Assembly (NCBI RefSeq): GCF_022201045.2 | Contig: NC_068562.1 | Coordinates: 2,790,001-2,854,000, forward strand | Length of the DNA stretch: 64,000 nucleotides | Source of the DNA: Citrus sinensis | Lineage: Eukaryota > Streptophyta > Magnoliopsida > Sapindales > Rutaceae | Direction: 5' to 3' | In this document: piece by piece, positions 13,801 through 26,700 of the stretch | Layout of the letters: every line of letters begins with the position of its first letter | Numbering within the stretch: the stretch's first letter is position 1 | The notes under the pieces: model-generated | Told to the model about the DNA's origin: nothing | Database searches by the model: none | The model's input: the letters and a program-made list of their open reading frames with translations, nothing else | Translations under genes and position numbers: made by a program

Positions 13801-16800
13801 TGTTAATATAGGTTTGGTTGGGACTTGGAAAGCAAACAGCCATGTCCATGTCCTCTTCACCTCATCAAATGGGTCACTTTCTTCTGATCAGATGATTTCA
13901 TTAACTCAAGGGACCAACATTCTCATGGTATATGGCTCCACCTTTTACATCTTCTCCTTTTATCTTTTGGAGCTTTTTTTTTTAAATTTATTTATTGTAA
14001 CTTTCTTTAATAATTGTTTATATATATATATATATATTCAAATGAGTAATCAAGTATATGGATGTTGTGGTAGATAGGAGTTGAAATTTGAACAAGGTAG
14101 GAAAGTGAGAAAAAAGAATTGAGAAAACATGGGGTGGTGAGTCATTTGGTTTTGGACTCCTTTAGAGCATGGCCCCCTGAGGAAAACGACCTGAAATAAT
14201 TGAAGGAACGCATAAGCACTTGAGGGTGTGTAAAAAAATGGCAAATGGGATGAGAGTGGTGATGACGCAGATATGAAATATGATAAATGAAGCAAGAGGA
14301 GTAGTAGTAGCAGTAGCATTATATACATGCGTATAAATGTAAACGTAAATGAAAGATAGAAAGAAAGAAAGGAAATATGAGGTGGTCCTTAAAGGGGGTC
14401 CACGTGGCACGGCCGGCAAGGGGTGGCCATAGACACGTGGGCTGGGTGGTCCAAAGGGTTTGAGATGTGTTCAAATATCGACACGTGGTAATAAAGAAGA
14501 GGTAACAGGCTGTTTATCAAGAGGGCATGGGAGAGGGAGAGCTATCTTTGATGCTCTAGAGAGTATTGATGAGAGATGGGATATGAATTATGATGCTATT
14601 GTCTGTAGAGTTTTTTGCAGCCTTACAAGGTGAAGGTGGGACTGACTCATGAGAGAGTAAATTCAAAGACTACAAAAACTCTTTTTTGAGCTTTTGGATG
14701 TTGCCTCTCCATTGTCTTCACCTTTGGATCTCCTTGTCTTAACGGTCAATTTCCTTTGATATTTTCCTTTCTCTGACAATTACCCACCCAGTCCCCAGCC
14801 CCAGGCATCTATTTTCGGAAAAATAGATCGGACAGAATGGTAAATGTCATCAACAGTTCGTGTTGCTTGAAGGAACTTATATTATAATGTAATAATGCGT
14901 TGATTCTTGCTGTCATCGCAATTTGAAATTTCACAAATTGCATTGGGAGCGCACATGATGGCCTCCAGTCCTCGTCCCTGGAGATTTGATTGAAATTAAT
15001 TGCGTGTTTGCAGTTTTGGGTGTGCTGCCGTTTTTAGCCATCTTAGGCACCCAAGTCTCCTTGTGGGCTTTATCTATTTTCATGGATTCTAGCATGTCGC
15101 CTCCCAAGATAGAAGCCCAAAATCTGAGACCTGTTAGAAAAGGCAAGCCCTGACTGTTCATGTCCAGTACCATGCCTGTATTTTGATCTGCCCTCTCAAC
15201 AAAATGAGGTTTTTCAGTCCTCTGAATGATCAGTGGGAGTATTTTCTCTTTTAGGCTTATAATATATTATTTTGAAGCATACGAAAAGATAAGTCTAACC
15301 TAATATCGTTACACCGTATTGGTCCCATGGATCGACGACAAATCCCATTATTTTTGGTGTTATTTTGCAAGTTAAAGAATTTATTTATTTTTTAATTTTT
15401 TCACCGATTTTAAGATTTTGACCTTTTTATTATGGACGTCAAAATTAAGTGTCATTTGTCTTGTTTTTCTTAATAATATGTGTTTGTTTATTTTGATAAA
15501 TTCACGTTATTTAAGATTAGTACAAAGTGGCCCTAAAATCATAACTTGTCATCTAGACTTTATTTAATAATATTTTTATTATTCAGAAACTTTTATTTTT
15601 CTATCTCTCATTTTCTTTAAGTTTCCGTTTCGTCAGAATAGATCTACAATTAACTGCCTAACTAGATTTTGTTCTTAGGCCTATTTCCCTTTTTTTTTTT
15701 TTTTTTTGCCTTTTATTCCTCAAACTTGATAAAAGAGTTCTGTTTCAGGAGGCGAAAAGAAAATTAAAAAATGGATAAAAGAGTTCAATAAGTCAAGAAC
15801 AAATCGGCTTGAAAACTGTCAATGGTATCTTTGTAGGCACATTGCAATTCTTTAATTGATATTATTGTCTCGTCAATGGTAAGCAGTACTCTCTTTCACA
15901 CCTATAATCTAATTAAGAAGAAGTAATTTCACCAGTTTGTATGAATGGATCAGCAAGTTAATGCATTAACAATTTAGCAAAGACGATTCAAAATTAGGGT
16001 TTCCTTTTTCTTTTCCATAAGGAATGGCAATTATAAGTATTTATGAAGTAATTAAAGTGACTCGGCACATTAATATGTGCATTACTGATGGAAAAGCTGT
16101 GACCACACAAGAAACTAATTAAGGACGCGTGGGTACCAGCTCCGTGCACACACGCTGTCAGGATAGCCTAGCTTAAAAAGCTTGTCCATTACCGCACTGG
16201 CGTTTTCATTGCTCTCGAAAGTAGAATTCCTTCATGAGTAAAAGTGATTCAAACTTTCAGAAAGGCGAAAATCTTGACATAAGAAAATATTAATATATTG
16301 TTAAGTGTAACATTAATACATAGTGATCAATGGCATTGAAATTTATTTGTTATGCATGAACGTGGATCTGAGAGACGCATTGGAGTAAGAACTTGATACA
16401 AGTTTTCAGAGAAGAACAAGAAGTGCCGTTCTTAGCTTTCTGCTTGAGCATCAGCCATTTCTTCAATTTCTTTGTTGTAACAACAGTGGTGTTTCTCTGA
16501 CTGTCCTTGCTAAAAGGGTAGCTTCTAAAGAATCTGAAATCAGAGTTTGCTGAAAAACTGAAGTTGATCATTGACTTGTATGTATTTACGAGGCAGAGAC
16601 ATTGTGGTGTGGGGGGAATGTATTACAAGAATGATTTTTGCATAAAATTAATGTTCTGCCAATAATTAGAATTCTAGCCGTTGTTCAGTAATTTTGGCTT
16701 GCGTTCGTTGGACTTCAAAGAGAGCGGACCTTCACTGATTTGTCGTAATCCATAATTACCTCAATGTGATATAAATGTGCGATTGGTAGTCCTTCCATTA

Positions 16801-19800
16801 AGAGCAATACAAATTGCCATGTGACTTTTCCATGTTGGACTTTCTTTGGTCTTCTAACATAACAATCTTGTCAGGTTCCGAGGGATTGCTGCCTAGTGCC
16901 TGCATGAGAAACGCTCAAAGCTTTCAGAACGTTTAGAGAACAAAGAAGAAAAATAATTATGTGTAGTCTTGAACTCTTGATGATCAGTATCCTTGGAGCT
17001 GAACATGCTTAACCTTTTCAGAACCTGGCGGCCGATTCAGCCTATTCTTTTAGTCTTCTTGTCCTAATCGATTCCTGCACATATCTATATGCAGCCCCTT
17101 GCAGTTTCAGCACTCATCATCATCAATCTTCTTCTATTAATTTCCTTACTCTTTGCCAGTCTTTTGATTTGATTATTTTACCCGTACGCGTCTCATATGG
17201 CATTAGTGCTTGTGTATTTACATACATATAGAAAGCAAAGATATCCTCTTCTCCATTAGTTTCCAAATACGCTTGGGACTAACTACGAAATCTTATGATA
17301 AATGGAAACCTCCTGATGATGAAGGAGGAAACAAAAGGTTAAATTTTACGTAATTAAATTTTAGTTGGACATAGGAATTAAATTCACGTATAAAAGAGAT
17401 TTTAGAATGTATATGTTGGAGTAATACAACCAATTAATATATGGATTATATGAGAGTTGAATTTTTAATATAACTATTACTTGTATAATGATTTATTCAT
17501 TATATAACTAAGATGATATCTATAATTTATTCTAAAATTTCTCCACGTATAGAAAAACAAATTAGAAAGACAAATTGGAAAGGGTACTTTAGAACACGGG
17601 ATACCCTCATCACATCGTTACATTTGTGCCCACTTCGAATGATTGGAGTGGCTTTAGTAACCCACATCTAGTTTCATGGGGGTAATTGAGAAAGGTCTTA
17701 GTGACTATGGCTTTCCAAAGATGCTGGAGGCCCGTTTACTTATTAGGCCAGCGGCCAATTTTCCGTACATGATGGAGGTCCGTTCGCCTCTAAAATACAT
17801 GCTAAATAAATATTTATCAACGCTTTGACTGGTCCATGCATAAATCAGCTTTAGAAAATTGCATGGAATCACAAACACAAATCAATGTCTTATAATTAAT
17901 CATAAGATTAATAGTTTTGATTGCATGCATGCTTGCATGTCCTTTAAGAGAAGAGAAAAAGCAATTACAAACCAAAAAGAAAAAAAATAAAAACAAAAAG
18001 AAAAAAAGGAGAGAGAGAAAGAAGAAGAAGATATGCATATAAAATGCTTTGCTCCTTGAATGGTGGTTAATAAGTAGTAGTACTTTAGTTGGAGAAGCTG
18101 AAGATAAAGCATCAAGATTCAAGCATGTGTGATGTGTTACCAGGTTGTCCAACGCCCTTTCTTCACTGGAAAAACGACGCTCTAGCTTCTTCACTAAAAT
18201 TCAACGTATGTGTGTGTGTGTAAACCAATAAATTAAATAGCATATCTGTTTGTTTTCTACTGCGTCTCCAGCATTTCTTTTCATAAAAATTGTTTGCCTT
18301 TAATGTCTAATAATTCTACTTCATTTTTCCTGATGAACTGATGATGCATGCATTCACAGGACCCACGCCTAATGCCTTGTCCATTTTTGGACAATCATGT
18401 AGAGAGAAGAGAGATGTATAGATGAGCTAAGTCAGATGGAAATAATTATTGTGACTAAGCAGGGATGTGTCCATGGCTATCAACAATTATTATACAACGA
18501 TGTAAATTAATTGTCAAAGCATTTGCTTATTAGAATTAATTCTATATAAATTAAACTATGATAGTGGCAATTAATTAGTCTAAATTGCCTCATCCCAATC
18601 AGCCTTTAACAACGAATGCAGCAGCCAAAGCTATTTCCTTTTGGACTATATATGGACTGCGGACCCATGCGTCTTCATTGATGACACACACACACACCCA
18701 CACCCGCATACAAACAGAGATCGGAGAGAGAAAAAGAGATGGTTCAGTGGGGACAAAACAAAGACAAACGTTGGAGTGGGGGCAGAGAGAGAGAGAGATG
18801 CCTTTTGCTGGATATGATTGGCATTGACTTGCTTGTCCAAATGTCTTTGGAAAGTTCGCTTTTCCTTGTCCCAATTTCGGATTCCAGTCCGCGCCTCTCC
18901 GATCCCAAATACACATAGAGAAACTAATTAACCTTGTGCTAGTTGTAACTTGGAACACTAACACCCCCGATCCCCCATTGCCCCCTTCCCAATTGCTCAG
19001 TGCTTTTTGTGCGTGTGTATGTGTTTTTTTGTTTTGTTTTGGGTCCAACTCGAGGCATCGTCTACGTATGGTCCCCCATTCGTGAGACTGAGGGGGAAGC
19101 TTCAGCTTTGCCTGTATCAAATTTAAGCAGTATACTGTATATATATATATTGCTAAAATAGATTCTGGTTCACAATTTGAGAGCTTTGTCAATTGTCATG
19201 CAGTACTTTTCAAACACTTGTTCCAATATTTTTCAAATAATTATATTTTCCTAAGTTAACATTTTTCTCTATAATGCATTTCCTATGGTCGAATTTTTTA
19301 TATGTCAGCATTATGTTCAAAAACATATGTGTGTTCCCTATAAAAACAAACAAGTAACGGTATAATAATAACTGGAAAAGAAACACGAACGAACACCAAC
19401 CCTATTCCTTCAGTTTCAAAATTGGTTCAGACATTTACAAGCTTCCATTGTGATCATAGATTGTTCGTATTCACTTCTAATTTGTCTTCAGCTACGTTTC
19501 ATTTGAATGCTGTGCGTGATTTCTTGAGAACTGCAACAGGATGCTGTGCCATTAGGAACCCCCTCGAACTGCTTATTCCGCTTGTCTTTAGCTTGACCTG
19601 ATTTTTAACTCTTTCTAGTTTCTTGAATCGGTTTTCTGCAGATCAAAGTTTAATTTTTAATTTTTATTTGTTTTTCATGAGTGATAACACATGTCAGAGG
19701 CTCGTGGAATCCTCTTGGCATCGTTTAACTGTCCAAAAAGTCTTTTAAAATTATTGCAGAGCTATTTTCCAGGTTTAAAATTCATTAAAACACATGGGTA

Positions 19801-20930
19801 TCTAACCTAACCTTGTGTTTATAAAACTGAAAACTTATTCAAGAAAATCTCAGCACCATGGAACTTGGTGTTTACTAGATCATTGTAATAGGGGATGTTA
19901 TTTTTTTGTAATCCGCAATTAAGAATGTAATTAATACAACTCATTTCAATAATTTCACAACTCCATGAAGCATGTCTGTCAGTTTAATTTGGAATAGACT
20001 ACATATTTGTCTCGATATTCTTACAATTTCGGCATTGAGAAACTGATCCAATCTGACTTGTGTAAAATCTTGATAATAAGATAAAATAGAAGTTTCATTT
20101 GTTTATTCATTGGGACAAGAAATTTCAACTTATAGCAATGGAGTTTAAAATATCAGATGAGTCCAAAACGCCAATCTAGCTCTCTCTCCAATCTCCATAT
20201 CAGGCAAATGAAGAGGGAAGAATCACTTAGCAACAACAACATAATATTAGATCCATATATGATTCCTATTCGAAGTTAAGTCCACAGATTAATTATTTCT
20301 TCCACACTCATTCATACAAGCTAAATCCTCTTAAAAGGGTAAATTTACTTTCATCATCTAATATCTGTTAAGTGAGTCTATATTAAAGAGTAGTAGAATT
20401 TAGACTTTTGGATTTTTCAGCATTTCAATATAAAAGGCCATTGATTAAAGAATTGTTGATAAAAAGTTCTTAATTATCAACGTCTCTCTTTCTCTTTGCT
20501 GCAGCAGAAGATGAAACCATTTTGTTATCTCGTTATGTAGAGTATCGCGACAAAAAGAGAGCTCTGGCCTCCGGCCACTTTAGCACAGTGGTACAGTCAC
20601 AGAGCTTGACCTTTTCTTTTGCATCGATCTTTGCAAATTGCAATAGGCATTGGCAGGGCTTTGCAAAGCAATATTTTAATGGGAGGATTCTGTGACAAAC
20701 GTTATTTACTTGGATACTCAATGACAATATTTGGGTATCTGCCGCTGCCTTTGCTAAAGAGCCTAATTTCTCAAAAGAGATTAGACAAATACAACCCCAC
20801 AAAACCTCATTTCCTTTTCAAGCATCCAATGTTTACTTTAGTTCTCTTCTCATCTTTCATCTCTTTTGAGGCGAGTCTCCTGCCTTTTTTTCACCTTTTT
20901 TTTCCCCCTCGCGCAAATAGTTGTTAACAA
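10892..20930. other. 10-kb region without a supported gene
   Basis: Microsatellites: (ATA)n at 12071-12095, (AT)n at 12348-12372, (CA)n near 18684 and (GA)n near 18786. Long reading frames at 13796-14419, 17817-18194 and 18599-19192 are low-complexity or antisense-like and match no family I know. One 73-codon ORF (16350-16571, minus) is listed separately. A sequence one base off the plant snRNA upstream element lies at about 11635-11645. Nothing else is supported. Confidence 0.5.
16350..16571 (-). CDS. possible small basic peptide, unrecognised
   Basis: A 73-codon ORF starting MINFSFSANSDFRFFRSYPF. Its middle is lysine-rich (TTKKLKKWLMLKQKAKNG) and its C-terminal part holds three cysteines (CSSLKTC...LLQC). 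Unlike neighbouring chance ORFs it is not simple-sequence, and its composition is similar to small plant proteins. It lacks the conserved C-terminal motif of ROT4/DVL peptides, and I see no signal peptide. I do not recognise the family. It may equally be a chance ORF in intergenic DNA; transcript evidence would be needed. Confidence 0.2.
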   Translation of the reverse strand: MINFSFSANSDFRFFRSYPFSKDSQRNTTVVTTKKLKKWLMLKQKAKNGTSCSSLKTCIKFLLQCVSQIHVHA

Positions 20931-22700
20931 CTTGCATTTGTAGTTAACAAGTACATTTTGATGTAGAGTTTATTTTAGTTATTTTAGGTGTTTTGATCTT
21001 TTTTATTTTTAATTAGAGTACATCTTTTAGTTTTTTGTTTATAATATGATTGTGATTTAGTTTCCCGTTTGCTTGGAAAGTAGATTTATTTTATTTATAA
21101 TTGAGAGGTCTTATCATTGTTAGAAAAAAAAATTCAATTATTCAATAAAAATCTCTCTTCATAATTCCTTTGAAATCTTTTTTATAGAGTCATCTGAATT
21201 AGAGTATCATCTAATGAGTCATTTAAATTAGAGCGTCTTCTAATGAGTCATTTAAATTAAAGCGTCATTTAATTTATCTAATCTTTCTTAAAGCATTATT
21301 AAAATCTCATTGAGTCATATGAATTAAAATAAGATCTAATCACGCTTCGATTAGAACATAACTCAATCGCATTAACTTAGTGTGATACTAGAACGATATC
21401 TAATATTCATCTATTCTATCAATCTCCTTCTGCTATTCCGCTCTATCATGCCCTTTTGTAATTTAATTCTTATAGTCTTTTTGTATTTGTGGGGCCATAC
21501 CTGAAAGCTAATGGTTCACATAATGTATCAGTCAATTCCAGCATGCTTGATATAAAATTATTGACACAAAGTGTTGGAAATCGACCTATTGAAAATGCAC
21601 ACCAGCTTGCCTTCCAGACCCTCCACTAAACAATTGATTTAGCGCCATCAATTTAAACAACATTAAGCATGAAATTGCGCATGTTAAAAAGAGGCTCTAC
21701 TATGACACAATACCTAAAACTAAAGAATCCTTGATGGCTTAATTGCTAATTAACTTCAAATTGTAGCTAATTAAATACATATCGCTAGTAAATAATTGTT
21801 TATATATGTACAAACAAACCTACAAGTTGACCTTGAATATCCTTGAACTGCGAAAATAAACTTAATGACATACTTCATGTCTTTGACTCCCAATCTCATA
21901 AGTTGATATCTCTATTCTGTAATGAAATGTACCTCAATTACCTGAAAAAAAAATAACAAATTAAGCAAACTCCTCCGAATGTGATGTGATGAGTTAAGCA
22001 ATAATTTGTCCTGAAATGATATTCCTTTTTTTTTTGGCTTTTTGGTGAAGAAAATTCAATAAACAAAAAACACATGCATGATAGGAAATTAGGAATAGGA
22101 TACTACTAACACATTATGTGGTGGAGAGGCGGTCACCAGCTCCCAACTTGCCTCCCGACAAGAGAAGAGAATGTGGAAAATAGGCCCATCTTAATGAATA
22201 TTATATCTTTTTCACTCTAATTTGTCAAAATTGGTTGCTTAATATAACTATTATATCCTCTCTACTTGTCTGCTTAGACTTATGGTTGAGTGAAATTTGT
22301 CTACTTTTTGGACATTTTGGCATCAAAAGGCTCTTACTCTCACTGCTCACCGGCTTGACTCTTTTGTAAACTTTCTCCTTCAATTAAATGTGCTAAAGAC
22401 CACGAGCTAGCATTGGCATAGCTTCTTTTAATGCATGAAGACTCTCCTCAATCCTCGTTACAAAAGCTAACCGATTTATAAAGAGAGTGACTTTCACAAA
22501 CAAGGCTCTCACCGGTCAAAAGCCGTAAAGTGTAGTCTTTTGTAGCCGATTTAATGGATTTCTTTTTTCCCTCGATATTATTTATCTTTTCATGCAAGTA
22601 TTTCAGTTCTGCCATCTATGTTCAGACTCTTATGTAAACTACAGATGATTATTACTTTCTGGGCACTTGCTTGTTTGCTCAAAACTCAGAAGCAAAAAGA
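20931..22700. other. gene-free region with a 29-bp tandem repeat
   Basis: No coding sequence recognised. Three 29-base units starting GAGTCAT lie at 21187-21273. The TTGTTAACAACTTG/TAGTTAACAAGTAC pair near 20922-20955 and the tail near 21430 suggest an old LTR-type element, but no matched ends could be fixed. Confidence 0.45.
21187..21273. repeat. 29-bp tandem repeat, three units
   Basis: Units start at 21187, 21216 and 21245. Each has the pattern GAGTCAT(C/T)T(G/A)AATTA(G/A)AG, and each ends CTAAT or TTAAT. Confidence 0.8.
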
Positions 22701-23742
22701 CAAGTAAAAAGTTTTTGCAGACTACCTAGGCCTGTCTCTGAACCCCATCTGCTCGTCCAAGCTACTAAACTTGTCTATCTCTCCAAAATCCCACCTTGGT
22801 AGTCACTGGTCTTGTTCTAGAGTAAACGGTAAGTGGTAATTCTTTTTTTTTTTTTAATTTGTATTCTGGAAATGCTTCTGTTTTTACTGGAATCCTTTTC
22901 CTTTCAAATGGTTGTTAGAGATGTGGTTTGAAGGGAGTACAGACAATAAAACGCTGGGCCTGAGGGTGACTTCAAGACACAAGCGTTCAAAGAGGTAGCT
23001 GCTGCTCACTCTTCTCTTACTCTGCAATTGTTGGGTGTATGCTTGTTCCAGTTCTGCATCCGGAAAGACTTTCGACATGGGTTATCTGTCTAAATACAAA
23101 TTTCACTCCCTGGCCTTCGTAATATAATGTGTTCTACAAATTAAAAAAATAAAAATCATGACACCGCACTATTGTTTTGGCTTCTCACATTCTAATTTCG
23201 TTCGCTCACAAAATGTCAGTGATCGAGAACAAAGTTCCGAGCTTCAAGAAAGAGAAGAATGTAGACTGCTTCTAGATCACAGAAATGGTTGAATTTGTTT
23301 TATTTGCTTAAACTGTATTTGATTTCTTGAAAAAAAAAATTCTTTTTTTTTCCTCTTCCGCATTTGTCTTTGCTTTATCAAGAATTTTCTTAGTCATAAA
23401 TGACTTTTGATTAGAAAGTTTTTTATGTTTACCAGTTTAATATAGTTTGGTCTGTTATTTGAGTTTTTGTGTTCTTGTTTAACTGAAATCTCTTTTACTT
23501 ATTTGAGTTAATTTGGGAAAACAAGTTTGTCTATTATAAAAGAGAGGTTCAGTTACGTCTGTAATCCCTTTGGATCAATTAAATTCCTTAAAATATGGGC
23601 TTTTTGGCTTAAATATTGTGGGTTCTTAGCAAGCTGCTGATTTCTCTTTAGAAAGAAAAAAAGCGCCATTTTTCTGATAACTTTTAAATTAGCAAGTCAT
23701 AGTTGATATTGTATTTTGCAAGTCCTAAAGAACCATTTTGAG
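22701..23742 (+). promoter_or_regulatory. 5' region of the DUF547 gene
   Basis: The kilobase upstream of the first coding exon has no ORF of its own. A donor-like sequence (ACG|GTAAGTGG near 22829) could end a non-coding leader exon, which would place an intron in the 5'UTR. The transcription start cannot be fixed from sequence alone. Confidence 0.3.
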
Positions 23743-26700
23743 ATGGGTTTTGGGCAAAAAATGATAGCAAGGTGGACCAGTCATAGTGGCAGAAGGTAAT
23801 GTGAACGCCACTGGTTCTTCTTCTCTGGTATGAAGTGACTGATGATTATTCTTAGAGCATTGGCTTGTATAAAAAACATTAATGAAGTGACCAAGAATTG
23901 GAATGTTAATCTTTAAAATATTGTCATGTCCAAATTATATGTGTTGAACATCTGTATCTGTTATTTTGCCATTGCCAGCTTTCCATATAAGAAAAGAGTT
24001 GATGAAGGAGATAACTTAGGCAGTTCCCAGGAAGCATCACATGGTGGAAGGCTGGTAAGAGAACTCTCTTTCCTCTTTTTGCTTAAATAAATTGAAAAGG
24101 TTTATTTTCTAAAGAAGGTTAAGATACAGAATGACAATCAGATTGATAATCTGACTAGTTTTTATTTTATTCTTCTTTCTTTCTCTTTTTTTATCTTTTA
24201 GAAAGATCTCGAGCACATTGCCAGCCAGAACATTACCAAAATAATCTCATTTTAATCCATTTTTTCTTTGCCAGATTAGTTAAGCCTAATCTTTTTTTAA
24301 ATGTATTAATTGTTTTAAGTATAGTTAACTCTGTGAATACTCAAATGTCTTCTATTAAATGAATCTCCTCTTTAAAATCTAGTTGAAGAAAAAAGGATCC
24401 ATGACAAGTACCAAGAAATGAATTGATAAGGTTTTCTCAGCTGATATAAAACTCCTCGTCTCAATAATGGTAGTTCACTAACTGAGCAGATATCCTGAAC
24501 GAATATGCCTCTATCAAAACAATTGTGGTGTAACTTTCAAATGTCTTACTGGTACCAGGATACAAGGCATCTGGAGGACTCTGCTAAAACCAGGAAGAAA
24601 CATTCTCCAAAGAAAGAAGCCCAAAATAATTTGAAGCAGGAGGTGTGCAACTAAACTTGTCATTGTTTTACCCATGTTTTGAAGATTCACTCTGACCATA
24701 TGGAACTTAATCTTTGATCAGCAGCGTGTTGTTATTAGTCCCCAGCTATAAAGTTGCATATTTTATTGGCTAATATGATTTTCGTCACTTGTTTGCAGAT
24801 TCTACAGCTTGAGAAAAGATTGCAGGACCAATTCCAGGTCCGCCATGCTTTGGAAAAAGCTTTGGGCTATAGAACTTCTTCCAATGTAGATATTAGTAAT
24901 ATGTCAATGCCCAAGGTATCTCCTTCCTGCTAATTTTACAGGACAGTTTTTTATAAGCTTCACTTGTTACTATCATTATTGCTTCGTGTTCTTTAGAAGA
25001 ACCCAGCCTTAGAAGCCAAGGTAATAGGGCATTAATTGTCTATGAAACCTTTGGTATTACCGCAATAGACTTGTTGATCTAAAACTGTCTCTGAAAATGA
25101 ATCTTCTTGATTTATATTGCAATTTCACCAAGTTATATGTTGTGTCTAAAATAACCATAACTCCTAAACTTGTACTAGTTTCATGCATTTTACTAAAAAT
25201 GATGTACTGAACATTCCATGTTCTTTGACGCCGTAGAAGTGAATGTAAGAAGCCTGCCTCTAGTTGGACATGAAGTCATAGATGAAGAAGCTAATATTGA
25301 TCTTTAGATTTGAGTCTTGATTGCTGCTTGCCTGTCCCTGTATATTCTTGGTGGCTAAATTCTGATACTTCTTTTTCGTTTTTCTCTCTTTAAATTCTAG
25401 CCGGCAACAGAACTAATTAAAGAAATCGCAGTGCTAGAGTTGGAAGTTGTATATTTAGAACAATATCTTCTCTCACTGTATCGGAAGGCATTTGATCAAC
25501 AAATTTCCTCTGTATCTCCTACCAAGGTTGAAAGATTAAAATCACCTTTAACTACCCCGAGAGGGAGGTTCAGGGAAGTTTCAGAACCTGATTTTACACC
25601 AAAAGGTGAAAATCCTGCAATTCAATCTGGTTGTCAGACAATTGACGATCAGATGCAAGAATCTAATTGTGTTGGAGAAGATAAGCTTTTAGATTCTGGC
25701 GTTCATCGATGTCACTCTTCACTATCTCAACATTCTGCATTTCCCGCTAGATCATCTCCTCCAGCAGATTCTCTTGATAGAGCTGTGCGTTCTTGTCATT
25801 CCCAGCCATTGTCCATGGTGGAGGTAAATAAGCACATATTCTGTGAAGTATTTTCATTTATTTTGCATACCATATAGTGGCAATAACTCCGCTACTCATC
25901 CAAGCTGAAGAGACACCTGCAAAGAAAAGGGCATTCAGATCTTTATGCTGTTTCCTTTTTTATGTCTTCTTTCCCTCATGGTCAACCAGTTTCAAGTGCA
26001 AAGCTCTAGTAGAAATGACCATAGCTCATGGCATCCACTCATCTAACATTATTGTATATTGCACCTTAGGCTTTTTCTAGAGTAAGACTTTTGATGGCTT
26101 TTCTGCAGTATGTCCAGAATGCGCCGAATTTAATCAGTCTGGCCGAGCACCTTGGTACTCGCATTTCTGATCATGTTCCAGAGACACCTAACAGGCTTTC
26201 TGAGGATATGATTAAGTGCATGTCAGCTATATACTGCAAGCTTGCCGACCCACCATTGATGCATAATGGCCTTTCATCCCCAAATTCATCGCTGTCATCA
26301 ATGAGTGCATTTTCCCCACGAAATCAGTGTGATATATGGAGTCCTGGGTGTAAGAATAATTCATCTTTTGATGTACGGGTGGATAACCCTTTTCATGTGG
26401 AGGGACTTCAAGAATTTAGTGGACCATACAGCACAATGGTTGAAATCCCATGGATCTACAGAGATAGTCAGAAATTGGGTGATGTCGAAAACCTTCTGCA
26501 AAATTTCAAGTTAGTCTAATCTTCATATTTTAATTTGAACTCATGTTTTATTGCAATTTTAATTGTGCTTAGTAAGTTTATTCTGCTACAGGTCACTCAT
26601 TTCCAGATTGGAAACTGTCGATCCTAGGAAGTTGAAACATGAAGAGAAGCTAGCATTCTGGATCAATGTACATAATGCGTTAGTGATGCATGTAACTGAT

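Noticed and set aside
14050-14419. two overlapping minus-strand ORFs of 85-92 codons
   Set aside because: Overlapping frames with Leu/Phe/Ser-rich translation of purine-rich DNA; no family resemblance.
18100-18125. miR172-like string (GAATCTTGATGC on the minus strand)
   Set aside because: The match to mature miR172 ends after eleven bases, and I see no complementary arm forming a precursor hairpin.
17817-18194. 125-codon minus-strand ORF
   Set aside because: Mostly Phe/Leu/Ser from a GA-rich tract read in antisense, and a second frame overlaps it. No conserved motif.
18599-19192. 197-codon minus-strand ORF
   Set aside because: The longest frame of the gene desert, but it runs through (CA)n, (GA)n and GT-rich simple sequence, resembles no family and overlaps a second frame (18646-18840). 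Its length is explained by low stop-codon density in such repeats.
25877-26080. 67-codon plus-strand ORF inside the DUF547 locus
   Set aside because: It lies in the intron between exons 5 and 6; the flanking exons join in phase without it.
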